Shown here: positions 52,546 through 61,055 of the stretch, in pieces | Numbering within the stretch: the stretch's first letter is position 1 | Layout: every line of letters starts with the position of its first letter | Source: Bog-159 sp035499555 | Lineage (GTDB): Bacteria; Acidobacteriota; Terriglobia; Bryobacterales; Bryobacteraceae | Length of the DNA stretch: 64,000 nucleotides | Reading direction: 5' to 3' | NCBI GenBank assembly: GCA_035499555.1 | Contig: DATJYO010000076.1 | Location: 26,150-90,149, forward strand | Made by a program: the position numbers and the translations under genes | Notes under the pieces: generated by a model | Told to the model about the DNA's origin: nothing | The model's database searches: none | The model's input: the letters and a program-made list of their open reading frames with translations, nothing else

Positions 52546-53515
52546 GGCCCTGAATGTAGCGATCGTTGGCTGCGGCTTGATCGGACGCAAACGCGCGGCG
52601 GCGTTGCGCGAGTGTCGCCTTGCTATTGCCTGTGACGTCGATATGGCGCGCGCGCAGGCTCTGGGCGCGGCGGCAGCCACTAACGATTGGCAGGCGGCCG
52701 TGGCATCCGACGCGGTGGACATCGTCATTGTGGCCACCACGCACGACATGCTGGCGCCCATCGCGACCGCGGCTGCACGCGCCGGCAAGCATGTGCTGAT
52801 CGAAAAGCCGGGCGCTCGCCGCGCGGCCGAACTCGATGCCGTAGCCGAAGCCGCGGCCGCGACGGGTGCGCGGGTGCGCGTGGGCTTCAATCATCGCTAT
52901 CACCGCGCAGTGCAGATGGCCCGTGCCTTATTCGATGCCGAGGAGATCGGCCCACTGATGTTCATCCGCGGCCGCTACGGGCACGGCGGGCGCCTCGGCT
53001 ACGAGCGCGAATGGCGCGCGAATCCGGCCATCTCGGGCGGCGGCGAACTGCTCGACCAGGGCATCCATTTGATCGATCTGTCGCGGTGGTTTCTCGGCGA
53101 GTTCACGCGCGTCACCGGCCGTACGCCGCGCTGCTTCTGGCAGATGCCGGTGGAAGACAACGCGTTCCTGATGCTTGAAACCGAGGCTGGCCAACTCGCC
53201 TGGCTGCACGCAAGCTGGACCGAGTGGAAGAACACGTTCTCGTTCGAGATCTGCGGCCGCGACGGCAAGCTCGAAATCACAGGCCTTGGCGGCAGTTACG
53301 GCACGGAGCGTCTCACTTTCTACGAAATGTCGCCGGAAATGGGGCCGCCTCAAACCCGGACGTGGGAGTTCCCCACCGCCGATAATTCCTGGGAAGTCGA
53401 ATTCGGAAATTTTCTCGACGACATCCGTTACAAACGCCAGCCAAGGCCCGGCATCGCGGATGCACAGGCCGCGCTACGCATCGTCGAATGCGTGTATCAG
53501 GAGAACGCGCGATGA
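52544..53515 (+). CDS. Gfo/Idh/MocA-family oxidoreductase
   Basis: 323 residues from ATG 52544. NAD(P)-binding LNVAIVGCGLIGRKRAAAL is at residues 3-21. LIEKPGARRAAELD has the EKP motif, and the C-terminal domain has GGGELLDQGIHLIDLSRW with the catalytic His. The enzyme reduces or oxidises a sugar or nucleotide-sugar carbonyl. It is first in a five-gene run joined by four-base overlaps, so it probably acts on the sugar made by the heptose-type genes downstream. Confidence 0.9.
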   Translation: MALNVAIVGCGLIGRKRAAALRECRLAIACDVDMARAQALGAAAATNDWQAAVASDAVDIVIVATTHDMLAPIATAAARAGKHVLIEKPGARRAAELDAVAEAAAATGARVRVGFNHRYHRAVQMARALFDAEEIGPLMFIRGRYGHGGRLGYEREWRANPAISGGGELLDQGIHLIDLSRWFLGEFTRVTGRTPRCFWQMPVEDNAFLMLETEAGQLAWLHASWTEWKNTFSFEICGRDGKLEITGLGGSYGTERLTFYEMSPEMGPPQTRTWEFPTADNSWEVEFGNFLDDIRYKRQPRPGIADAQAALRIVECVYQENAR

Positions 53516-54498
53516 TCATAACGCGGGCGCCGTTGCGCATCTCGCTCGGCGGCGGCGGCACCGACCTGCCGTCTTACTACCGCGAGCACGGCGGCTTCGT
53601 GATCTCCGCGGCCATCGACAAGTACGTCTACATCACCTTGCACGAGACGTTCACCCAGGAACTGCTGGTCAAGTATTCGCAGATGGAACTGGTCGAGCGC
53701 GTGGACCAGGTGAAGCATCCCATCGTGCGCGAAGCGCTCAAGCTGGTGGACGTGGGCTCGCAGCCGTATCTGGAAATCGTCAGCATGTCGGACATTCCGG
53801 CGGGCACCGGGCTGGGATCGTCGGGCAGCTTCACGGTGGCCCTGCTGCGCGCGCTGCACGCCTGGAAGCGACGCCTGATCGGCCGGCAGGACCTGGCCGA
53901 GCAGGCCTGCCATATCGAGATCGATGTGCTGCGCGAGCCGGTGGGCAAGCAGGATCAGTATATCGCGTCGTTCGGCGGCATCACCTGCTTCAACTTTCTG
54001 CCAGACGATCGCGTGGAGGTCGCGCCGCTCGAACTGGCCGGCGAAACCCTGGCCAACCTGGAAGACAACCTGCTCCTGTTCTTCACCGGGTTCACCCGGT
54101 CGGCCTCGGCGATCCTGGAAGAGCAGGACACGCGCACGCGCCAGCAGGATGCCGATATGATTGGGCAGTTGCACGTGGTGAAGCAGCTTGGCTGCGAGAG
54201 CAAGGCGGCGCTGGGGAGCGGCGATCTGCGGCGGTTTGCCGAGTTGATGCACGTCCACTGGGAGCATAAGAAGGCGCGCTCGCGCTCCATGACCAATTCG
54301 CGCATCGACGATTTTTACGAACTGGCCCGCCGCAACGGGGCCCTGGGCGGCAAGCTGATCGGCGCGGGCGGCGGCGGCTTCCTCATGTTCTATACGGAAG
54401 ACAAAACGCGGCTGCGCCACGCGCTGCGCGGCGCAGGCCTGCGCGAGGTGCGCATGCGCTTCGATTTTCAGGGCACCACTGTGGTGGCGCAGTCGTGA
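53512..54498 (+). CDS. GHMP-family sugar kinase (HddA-like heptose kinase)
   Basis: 328 residues from ATG 53512, overlapping the previous stop. MIITRAPLRISLGGGGTDLPSYY is the HddA-type start (sugar-binding GGGTDLP). The ATP loop IPAGTGLGSSGSFTVALLRA lies near residue 100, and GAGGGGFLMFY near 285 is the third GHMP motif. Characterised relatives phosphorylate D-glycero-D-manno-heptose 7-phosphate at C1. The neighbouring genes supply the other three steps of the GDP-heptose route. Confidence 0.9.
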   Translation: MIITRAPLRISLGGGGTDLPSYYREHGGFVISAAIDKYVYITLHETFTQELLVKYSQMELVERVDQVKHPIVREALKLVDVGSQPYLEIVSMSDIPAGTGLGSSGSFTVALLRALHAWKRRLIGRQDLAEQACHIEIDVLREPVGKQDQYIASFGGITCFNFLPDDRVEVAPLELAGETLANLEDNLLLFFTGFTRSASAILEEQDTRTRQQDADMIGQLHVVKQLGCESKAALGSGDLRRFAELMHVHWEHKKARSRSMTNSRIDDFYELARRNGALGGKLIGAGGGGFLMFYTEDKTRLRHALRGAGLREVRMRFDFQGTTVVAQS

Positions 54499-55184
54499 GC
54501 CGGCTGCCGGTGGCCATCCTGGCGGGCGGGATGGGCACGCGATTGTATCCGGTCACCGAGCGTATGCCGAAGGCTTTGGTCGAGGTCAACGGCGAGCCGT
54601 TTCTGGCGCATCAGTTGCGCCTGCTGCGTGCCGGCGGGATCGAGCGGGTAGTGCTGTGCATCGGCCGGCATGGCGAACGCATCCGCGAATTCGCGGACGA
54701 CGGTGCGCAGTTCGGCCTGGCGATCGACTATTCCTGCGACGGTCCGGTTCTGCTGGGCACCGCCGGCGCGGTACGAAACGCGTTGCCGCTGCTAGGCGGC
54801 GCTTTCTTCGTGCTGTACGGGGACTCCTACCTGCCGTGCTCGTACAGCGACGTCGAGCAGGCGTTCCGTGCGGCCGGGCAGGCCGGCTTGATGACCGTCT
54901 ACCGCAACCAGGGCCGCTGGGACACGAGCAACGTGGAGTACGCGCAAGGCCGGATTGTGGCCTACGATAAGAAGAATCGGACTCCACGTATGCAGTACAT
55001 CGACTACGGTTTGGGCGTCTTTAGCGCCCGGGCATTTACACACACGCAGCAGTCGGACCTGGCCGGCCTGTACCAGGAACTACTGGGACGCGGCGAGCTG
55101 GCCGCCTGCGAAGTGCACGAGCGTTTTTACGAAACCGGTTCGTTCGAAGGCATCCGCGAGCTGGCGGAATATCTGAAATCATGA
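54495..55184 (+). CDS. Sugar-1-phosphate nucleotidyltransferase (HddC-like)
   Basis: 229 residues, GTG start overlapping the kinase stop. PVAILAGGMGTRLYPVTERMPK is the nucleotide-binding signature (GGxGTRL-x-P-x-T, then PKALVEV). FVLYGDSYLPCSY carries the metal-binding aspartate. It should activate the sugar 1-phosphate to GDP- or another NDP-sugar. Nucleotide preference cannot be read from this sequence. Confidence 0.9.
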   Translation: MSRLPVAILAGGMGTRLYPVTERMPKALVEVNGEPFLAHQLRLLRAGGIERVVLCIGRHGERIREFADDGAQFGLAIDYSCDGPVLLGTAGAVRNALPLLGGAFFVLYGDSYLPCSYSDVEQAFRAAGQAGLMTVYRNQGRWDTSNVEYAQGRIVAYDKKNRTPRMQYIDYGLGVFSARAFTHTQQSDLAGLYQELLGRGELAACEVHERFYETGSFEGIRELAEYLKS

Positions 55185-55777
55185 GCTTCGCCGAAGAATA
55201 CCTGGCCGAGTCCGCCGAAGTCCTGCGCCGTCTGGACGCGGGCGCCATCGAAAAACTGGCACAACTGCTGGCCGGCGTGCGCACGAACGGCGGACGCCTG
55301 TTCATCCTGGGCGTGGGCGGCAGCGCGGCCAACGCCTCGCACGCCGTCAACGATTTCCGCAAGATTTGCGGGATGGAGGCGTACAGCCCGACGGACAATG
55401 TGTCGGAGTTGACCGCGCGCACCAATGACGAGGGCTGGGCATCGGTCTTCGAAGCCTGGCTGCGCACCAGCCGTTTGCGCTCCAGCGACGGTGTGCTGGT
55501 TTTCTCGGTCGGAGGCGGCAACCTGGAGAAACAAGTCAGCCCCAACCTGGTTTCGGCGCTGCAATATGCGCGGTCGGTGGGCGCGGCGATCGGCGGCGTG
55601 GTCGGCCGGCCGGATGGCTACACCGCGCAGGTGGCGGATGCCTGTGTCATCGTGCCGGCCGTGAATCCCGCGCACGTCACCCCGCACGCCGAGGCTTTCC
55701 AGGCGGTGATCTGGCACCTGCTGGTCACCCATCCCGTCCTGAAGGCTGCCGAGACGCGCTGGGAATCGCTGCGATGA
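55181..55777 (+). CDS. SIS-domain isomerase (GmhA-like sedoheptulose 7-phosphate isomerase)
   Basis: 198 residues, ATG overlapping the previous stop. The SIS fold has FILGVGGSAANASHAVNDFRK (phosphosugar-binding loop) and SVGGGNLEKQVSPNLVSAL; the GmhA-typical start is AEEYLAESAEVLRRLD. GmhA makes D-glycero-D-manno-heptose 7-phosphate from sedoheptulose 7-phosphate, the first pathway step. Some GmhA zinc ligands appear changed, so the substrate may differ. Confidence 0.85.
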   Translation: MSFAEEYLAESAEVLRRLDAGAIEKLAQLLAGVRTNGGRLFILGVGGSAANASHAVNDFRKICGMEAYSPTDNVSELTARTNDEGWASVFEAWLRTSRLRSSDGVLVFSVGGGNLEKQVSPNLVSALQYARSVGAAIGGVVGRPDGYTAQVADACVIVPAVNPAHVTPHAEAFQAVIWHLLVTHPVLKAAETRWESLR

Positions 55778-56310
55778 ACCGGGCGGTGTTCCTGGATCGC
55801 GACGGTGTGCTGGCGCGCGCGCTGGTACGCGACGGCAAAGCCTACGCGCCTGTCACGCCGGACGAGATGCAGATGGACGAGGAGGCGCCCGCCGTGCTGC
55901 GCCGTCTGAAGGCCGCCGGATTCCTGCTGGTGATGGTGACCAACCAGCCCGACGTGGCGCGCGGCATTACCCGCCGCGAGGATGTCGAGCAGATGCACGC
56001 GCGCCTGCGTACGGCTTTGCCGCTGGATGCTTGCTGCGTCTGCTATCACGATGACGCGGCGGGCTGCGCCTGCCGCAAGCCGCGGCCGGGCATGCTGCTT
56101 CAAGCCGCGGCGCTGTACGGCATCGATCTGGAGACCAGCTTCATGGTGGGCGACCGCTGGCGCGACGTGGATGCGGGCGCCGCGGCCGGCTGCCGCACGG
56201 TGTGGATTGTCCGCGGCTACGACGAGCGCGCGCCGGAGCATCCCGCGGATGCGCGCGTGGAAGGCCTGGCGGCGGCGGCCGACTGGATTTTGACCTGTCA
56301 GATACGGTGA
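55774..56310 (+). CDS. HAD-family phosphatase (GmhB-like heptose bisphosphatase)
   Basis: 178 residues. HAD motif I FLDRDGVLARAL (DxD near residue 8), motif II VTNQPDVARG, and the zinc-binding loop CYHDDAAGCACRKPRPGML (CxH and CxC) typical of GmhB. MVGDRWRDVDAGAAAGC is motif IV. GmhB removes the C7 phosphate of heptose 1,7-bisphosphate. Its end overlaps the convergent mutL gene by 13 bases. Together with the three preceding genes the set of four GDP-heptose enzymes is complete. Confidence 0.92.
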   Translation: MNRAVFLDRDGVLARALVRDGKAYAPVTPDEMQMDEEAPAVLRRLKAAGFLLVMVTNQPDVARGITRREDVEQMHARLRTALPLDACCVCYHDDAAGCACRKPRPGMLLQAAALYGIDLETSFMVGDRWRDVDAGAAAGCRTVWIVRGYDERAPEHPADARVEGLAAAADWILTCQIR

Positions 56311-58262
56311 AAGGCTTTCAGAATCTCGCGCATGGCATAATGCAGCGCGATGGGCCGGCCGTGCGGACAGCTCATGGGACAATCCGTCGCAGCCAACGCG
56401 CGCAACAGCCATTCCATTTTGGCGTGGTCTAGGCGGGTGTTGATCTTGATGGCGGCCTGGCAGGCGATCGACGCCGCGATCGATCGCCGGATATCTTCGA
56501 GCGATAGCCCGCGCAACTCCGCTTCGGCCGTCTCCAGGATCCCGCTCAGTACCCGCTCCAGATCCCCCGCTGCGACAACCGCCGGCGCCGCTGTCACCGC
56601 AATCGTGCGGTTGCCGAACGGCTCCGTCTCGAAACCGATGGCGTTCAGCTCGTCGGCGATGCGCGCGTATTCGATCTGCTGCCCGGGCGTCAATTGCAGG
56701 ATCAGGGGCATCAACAGACGTTGGGTCTCCACGTTGCCCGCCGCGCGCTGCTTCAGCACGCGCTCGAACAGGATACGCTCGTGCGCGACGTGCTGATCGA
56801 TGATCCAAAGCCCATCCCGTCCGGCCGCAATAATGAAGCTCTCGTGAATCTGTCCCAGCGGGCGCAGATCGGACAGCGCGCCCAATGAGGCATCCGACAG
56901 CGGCAGCGCATCGATGGGAAACGCGCCGTGCGTGTCGGGAACGCGCAACCGCGGCGCGGCGGCGGGAGGCTCGTCGGCCAGAGCGATCGCCGGAGCGCCG
57001 AAATCGAGCCGCGGCGCCGGCCCCGGTTCCGGCCGCAAGGCAAACGCGGGCAGAGGCGGCCCGGCATCCGATGCGGGCGGAACCGAATCGGCGGGCGGAG
57101 CCTCGTCTTCCAGCATCTGCGAGAACTCGGAATACGGCATGCGCGCGCCCGGCTGCGCGCCGGGCGCCGGAGAGAACGCCGGTGCGGGGCGCGTCTCGAT
57201 CAATCGCTCGCGAATGGCGTCCCGCACGAAGTCGTGCACGAACGATTGATGCCGGAAGCGCACTTCGGTCTTCGACGGGTGCACGTTGACGTCCACCTCG
57301 TCGGAATCGCACTCGAGGAAGAGCAGCGCGAAGGGGAACGCCGCGGGCGGCATCAGGTTGTGGTACGCCGACGAAATGGCGTGCAGCAGCAGGCGATCGC
57401 GGATCAGGCGCCGGTTGACGAAGATGAAAATAGAATTGCGGTTGCCCTTCTGCACCTGCGGCCGCGAGACGAATCCGCTGAGCCGGAAGGTCTTCGACGC
57501 AGGTTCCGGCGGCTCCCGGCGATATTCGGCGACGGCTTCCGATGGCGGCACGTACGGCGGCGGCAAAACCAACTGCTGTTCGAGCGGGGCCAATTCCACC
57601 AGCTCTTCCAGCGTCTGGGCGCCGAACACCTGAAACACGCGCTCGCGCAGGCTGGCGACCGGCGTCACGGCCAGCAGTTCGTTGGCGCCGCTGGTCAGGC
57701 GGAACGTCTTGTCCGGGTGCGCCAGGCTGTAATGCGTGACCAGGGAGGCGATGTGGGCCAGCTCGGTCTGCTCGGAGCGCAGGAATTTCTTGCGCGCCGG
57801 GACATTGAAGAACAGATCGCGCGCCGTCACCGACGTACCCCGGGCGAGCGCCACTTCGTCGCAATGGAGCATCTTCCCGCCGGCGATCTCCACGCGGGTG
57901 CCGGTCGTCTCTTCGGCGGAGCGCGTTTCGAGCACCAGGCGCGAGACCGACGCGATGGAGGGCAACGCCTCGCCGCGAAAGCCCAGCGTGGCGATCGACA
58001 GCAGATCCTGCACATCGCGCAGCTTGCTGGTAGCGTGGCGCTCGAACGCCAGCAGGGCATCGTCGCGCAGCATGCCGCAGCCATCGTCGGTGATGCGGAT
58101 CAGCCGCCGGCCGCCGCTTTCGACCTCGATGCGCAGGACCGCCGCCCCGGCATCCAGGGCGTTCTCCAGCAGTTCTTTGACGACCGAGGCGGGACGTTCC
58201 ACGACTTCCCCGGCCGCGATCTTGTTAGCTACCTGATCGGGGAGAACGCGTATCCGGCCCAT
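56298..58262 (-). CDS. mutL: DNA mismatch repair protein MutL
   Basis: 654 residues. The N-terminal GHKL ATPase has IRVLPDQVANKIAAGEVVER, ELLENALDAGA, RITDDGCGM and TLGFRGEALPSI. A proline/alanine-rich linker lies at about 350-460. The C-terminal dimerisation domain keeps DQHVAHERILFE (a variant of DQHA-x2-E-x4-E) and SCPHGRP near the end, which are the metal-binding motifs of endonuclease-active MutL. mutS is not adjacent. A TATAGT-like box lies about 11 bases before the ATG. Confidence 0.95.
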   Translation of the reverse strand: MGRIRVLPDQVANKIAAGEVVERPASVVKELLENALDAGAAVLRIEVESGGRRLIRITDDGCGMLRDDALLAFERHATSKLRDVQDLLSIATLGFRGEALPSIASVSRLVLETRSAEETTGTRVEIAGGKMLHCDEVALARGTSVTARDLFFNVPARKKFLRSEQTELAHIASLVTHYSLAHPDKTFRLTSGANELLAVTPVASLRERVFQVFGAQTLEELVELAPLEQQLVLPPPYVPPSEAVAEYRREPPEPASKTFRLSGFVSRPQVQKGNRNSIFIFVNRRLIRDRLLLHAISSAYHNLMPPAAFPFALLFLECDSDEVDVNVHPSKTEVRFRHQSFVHDFVRDAIRERLIETRPAPAFSPAPGAQPGARMPYSEFSQMLEDEAPPADSVPPASDAGPPLPAFALRPEPGPAPRLDFGAPAIALADEPPAAAPRLRVPDTHGAFPIDALPLSDASLGALSDLRPLGQIHESFIIAAGRDGLWIIDQHVAHERILFERVLKQRAAGNVETQRLLMPLILQLTPGQQIEYARIADELNAIGFETEPFGNRTIAVTAAPAVVAAGDLERVLSGILETAEAELRGLSLEDIRRSIAASIACQAAIKINTRLDHAKMEWLLRALAATDCPMSCPHGRPIALHYAMREILKAFHRI

Positions 58263-58312
58263 AGATACTGACCACTATAACAGTGCCGCCCGCGCGGACC
58301 GGCGGATCGACG

Positions 58313-59518
58313 CTACAGCGCAGCTACGCGGCGTTGCAGCAGCAGGAAGTAACAACTTACGCCCACCAGTAGGAGGCCGTTCACCGCCAGCACGCGCGGC
58401 GCGGAGTAGATCGGCACCAGCCAACCGGTGACCAGGCTCCCCACCGGCATCCCGCCGCGGAAGGCCACGTTGTAGACGCTCATCACGCGGCCCCGCATCT
58501 CGTCCGCCGTGATCAGTTGCACCAGCGAGCTGACCATCGAAAACACGCCCATCATGGCGGCGCCGGAGACGAACAGCAGCAGACAGCTCAACAGCAGCAC
58601 CTTCGAAAGCGCAAAGCCGGCAATGCCGCATCCCAGCAGCGCCATGGTCAACAACGCGATCAGGCCTTTGCGTTCCACATTGCCGAAGGCGGCCACGATC
58701 AGCGCCCCGGCCACCGATCCGGCCCCGGAGCAGGAAAGCAGAATCGTGAAAGCGGTAGGTCCGCGGTGAAATACGTCCTTGGCGACGACCGGCAGAAACG
58801 TAAGCACCGGGATAGCCAGCGCGGTCATAGAGAAGGCCAGCGCGATCAGCCCCGCCATGGCGCCCTGCTTGCGGATGAAGCCGATGCCCTGCTGGACCCC
58901 GGCCAGGATGGATCCCGAGGTGCCGGCGGGTATGAATTTGACGCGCAGCAGCCACAACGAGATGATGACCGCCACAAACGAGAGGCCGTTCAGTCCGAAG
59001 CACCAGGCAGCGCCCAGGCCGGTCAGCGCCAGGCCGCCCAGCATCGGACCAATCACACGCGCCAGGTTGAATTGGATGGAATTGAGCGCGATGGCATTGG
59101 GCAGATCCTCCAGTTCCACCAGCGACGGCACCAGCGCCGAGTAAGCCGGGCCGCCGAACGACTGGGCGCAGCCCACCACGAACGAAAGCGCCAGGATATG
59201 CCAGACCTTCACCAGCTTAAAGGCAAACAACAGGGTCAGCAGAAAGGCACAGGTCATCTGCACGTATTGCGAACCGAGCAGGACCCGCCGGCGGTCGATG
59301 CGGTCGGCGATCACGCCGCCGATCAGCGAGAACAGGAGAATCGGCAACTGGCCAAGAAAGCCATCCAAACCCAGCAGGAAAGCGGAGCCGGAGATGGAAA
59401 GTACGGCCCATTGCTGGGCCACGTTCTGCATCCACGTGCCGATCGACGAAGTGCAGGCGCCACACCACAGCAGAGTGAAATCCCGGTAATGGAAAGCCTT
59501 GAAGACCCGGCGGAGCAC
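58313..59518 (-). CDS. Major facilitator superfamily transporter
   Basis: 401 residues with twelve predicted membrane segments. It starts FHYRDFTLLWCGACTSSIGT and has the loop 2-3 motif GGVIADRIDRRRVLLGS; a second pseudo-repeat begins near residue 215. The pattern fits the MFS_3 group (enterobactin or macrolide exporters). The substrate is unknown. It lies 50 bases upstream of mutL on the same strand and 4 bases downstream of a VOC gene. Confidence 0.9.
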   Translation of the reverse strand: MLRRVFKAFHYRDFTLLWCGACTSSIGTWMQNVAQQWAVLSISGSAFLLGLDGFLGQLPILLFSLIGGVIADRIDRRRVLLGSQYVQMTCAFLLTLLFAFKLVKVWHILALSFVVGCAQSFGGPAYSALVPSLVELEDLPNAIALNSIQFNLARVIGPMLGGLALTGLGAAWCFGLNGLSFVAVIISLWLLRVKFIPAGTSGSILAGVQQGIGFIRKQGAMAGLIALAFSMTALAIPVLTFLPVVAKDVFHRGPTAFTILLSCSGAGSVAGALIVAAFGNVERKGLIALLTMALLGCGIAGFALSKVLLLSCLLLFVSGAAMMGVFSMVSSLVQLITADEMRGRVMSVYNVAFRGGMPVGSLVTGWLVPIYSAPRVLAVNGLLLVGVSCYFLLLQRRVAAL

Positions 59519-59522
59519 GTGT

Positions 59523-59897
59523 TTACGGCAGCGGCCTTTCCCTCTGGATCAGATGCAGGATGTTGCCATCGCGGTCCGCAAAGAACAAGAGGCGGTTCCC
59601 TTGCTTGTTCATGGGTTCGCTCAAGAATTGGACGCCCGCGGCCGCCAGACGTTTGTGCGCGGCGTCGAAATCCTCTACGTCGATGGCCAGGTGGCGTATG
59701 CCGGGATCGTCCAGCCGCGGCGGCGCCTGCGGGCCCCGGGCGGGAATGATTTCAAGCATGCTGCCATTGGCGGCGCGCACAAAGTAGTTACCCGCGTATT
59801 CGTAATTGATCACGAATTCGAGATGCGCGGCGTACCATTCGGCGAGTGCCCGGGGATCCGGCGAGGCGATGGCGGTGTGTTCCAATCCTCTGAACAT
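59523..59897 (-). CDS. VOC-family protein (glyoxalase/dioxygenase-like)
   Basis: 124 residues, a single vicinal-oxygen-chelate protein: GLEHTAIASPDPRALAEWYA, GSMLEIIPARG and RHLAIDVEDFDAAHKRLAAAG. His8 and the central Glu and His are metal ligands as expected. The last ligand position, usually Glu in an IEL turn, is His (NILHLIQRE), so the metal site may differ. It is next to the MFS gene and could be a resistance-related pair, but there is no direct evidence. Confidence 0.85.
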   Translation of the reverse strand: MFRGLEHTAIASPDPRALAEWYAAHLEFVINYEYAGNYFVRAANGSMLEIIPARGPQAPPRLDDPGIRHLAIDVEDFDAAHKRLAAAGVQFLSEPMNKQGNRLLFFADRDGNILHLIQRERPLP

Positions 59898-59923
59898 AAA
59901 CGGATTGTAACAGGATTGGATTT

Positions 59924-60418
59924 TTAGCCTTTGCCCTTGGCGTGTTTCAGGTCGCTTTCCAACTGGCGTACGTCATTGGGCATATCGCCGGCATTTTTAA
60001 CGTGGTTCAACTCCCGCCGGCAGGTGACTTTGTCACCGGTCAGGAACGCGATCCGGGCCAGAAAGTAACATCTGTAACTATTGCCGTTGGGAGCATCGTG
60101 CGCTTTTTTGGCTTCGCTGAATGCGCCCGCCAGGTTGCCCAGTTGAAGCTGCGCGTAGGCGATCAGGATGCGCAAGGACGAGTTCTCGGGATTGGAATGC
60201 GTCAAAGTGGAGAGGCGGGCCAGCGCCCCGGCATTCTCACCTTCGCGGATCAGTTGAATGGAATCGTTCACAACTTTGCGGTCGGCATCGTTCAGCAGGG
60301 TCAGGGCGCTGGCCAGCCGATCCACCCGCAGATCCACCGGGGATGTTGCAGGCGGCGCGGCCGACGCCACAACGGCCCCGCATACGAATAGAACTCCCAC
60401 CGTACACAGTCGCGGCAT
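59924..60418 (-). CDS. Exported TPR-like protein, function unknown
   Basis: 164 residues with a signal peptide (MPRLCTVGVLFVCGAVVASA). Mature residues 45-140 form helical pairs that look like two or three TPR units (EGENAGALARLSTLTHSNPE; LAYAQLQLGNLAGAFSEAKKA; YFLARIAFLTGDKVTCRREL). Such domains bind partner proteins in the periplasm. I do not recognise a specific family. Confidence 0.65.
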   Translation of the reverse strand: MPRLCTVGVLFVCGAVVASAAPPATSPVDLRVDRLASALTLLNDADRKVVNDSIQLIREGENAGALARLSTLTHSNPENSSLRILIAYAQLQLGNLAGAFSEAKKAHDAPNGNSYRCYFLARIAFLTGDKVTCRRELNHVKNAGDMPNDVRQLESDLKHAKGKG

Positions 60419-60461
60419 AATTACCCGATGTTCAGTGTAACTGGAAAGATGCAGCGCCGGA

Positions 60462-60983
60462 TCAGCGGAGGATCCAGATCGCGCCGTAAGCCAGGCCGGA
60501 ACCGATCAGCGCGCCCGCCAGCACATCGCTCAGGAAATGCATGCCCAAAAGGATACGGGAGAGCGCGATGCTGCCGGCGCAGAACAGCAGGCCCGGCAGC
60601 GCTCCCGGATAGAAGGCCGCCAGCGTGAGAGCCACCGCAAACGCCGTGATGGTGTGGCCGGAAGGGAACGAGAAGTGATCCGGCGGGAGCAGTTTTGCCC
60701 AGCAATGCGGTTCGATGGCGCATGGCCGCTTGCGTCCCGTGTGTTTCTTCAGGAACAGGAAGATTGCGATCCCCAGGCCGGCAGCCAGCGCCGCGGCGCC
60801 CACCGCCGCGAAACGCATGGGTCCGCCGAACAGCAGGATGACGATACCCATGGCGTACCACAACCACCCGTCCCCGCCCCGCGTGGCGCAGATCATCCAC
60901 ACCCGAATCCAACGCGGCGCCGGCCAGCGGTGCACGCGCCGCATCAGCTTGTAATCGCGTGTGGTGATGAACTCCAACACCAT
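60462..60983 (-). CDS. PAP2-family membrane phosphatase
   Basis: 173 residues with about five membrane segments. The three phosphatase motifs are present: KKHTGRKRPC (KxxxxxxRP), FPSGHTITAF (PSGH) and SRILLGMHFLSDVLAG (SRxxxxxHxxxD). This family removes phosphate from lipids such as phosphatidic acid or undecaprenyl diphosphate. A role in recycling carrier lipid for the surface sugars is possible. Confidence 0.92.
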   Translation of the reverse strand: MVLEFITTRDYKLMRRVHRWPAPRWIRVWMICATRGGDGWLWYAMGIVILLFGGPMRFAAVGAAALAAGLGIAIFLFLKKHTGRKRPCAIEPHCWAKLLPPDHFSFPSGHTITAFAVALTLAAFYPGALPGLLFCAGSIALSRILLGMHFLSDVLAGALIGSGLAYGAIWILR

Positions 60984-61055
60984 CTCACCTTAATTTATAG
61001 TCCCATAATCCTACAAGACCATGACATTTCGGCAAAAGCTTGGTGAAATCAAGGA

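Noticed and set aside
55618..57864. A 748-codon minus-strand open frame across GmhA/GmhB and mutL
   Set aside because: It crosses several real genes and is in a different frame from mutL; repetitive Arg/Gly/Ala sequence only.
58517..59749. A 410-codon plus-strand open frame opposite the MFS gene
   Set aside because: Gln/His/Arg/Gly-rich shadow of a membrane protein gene.
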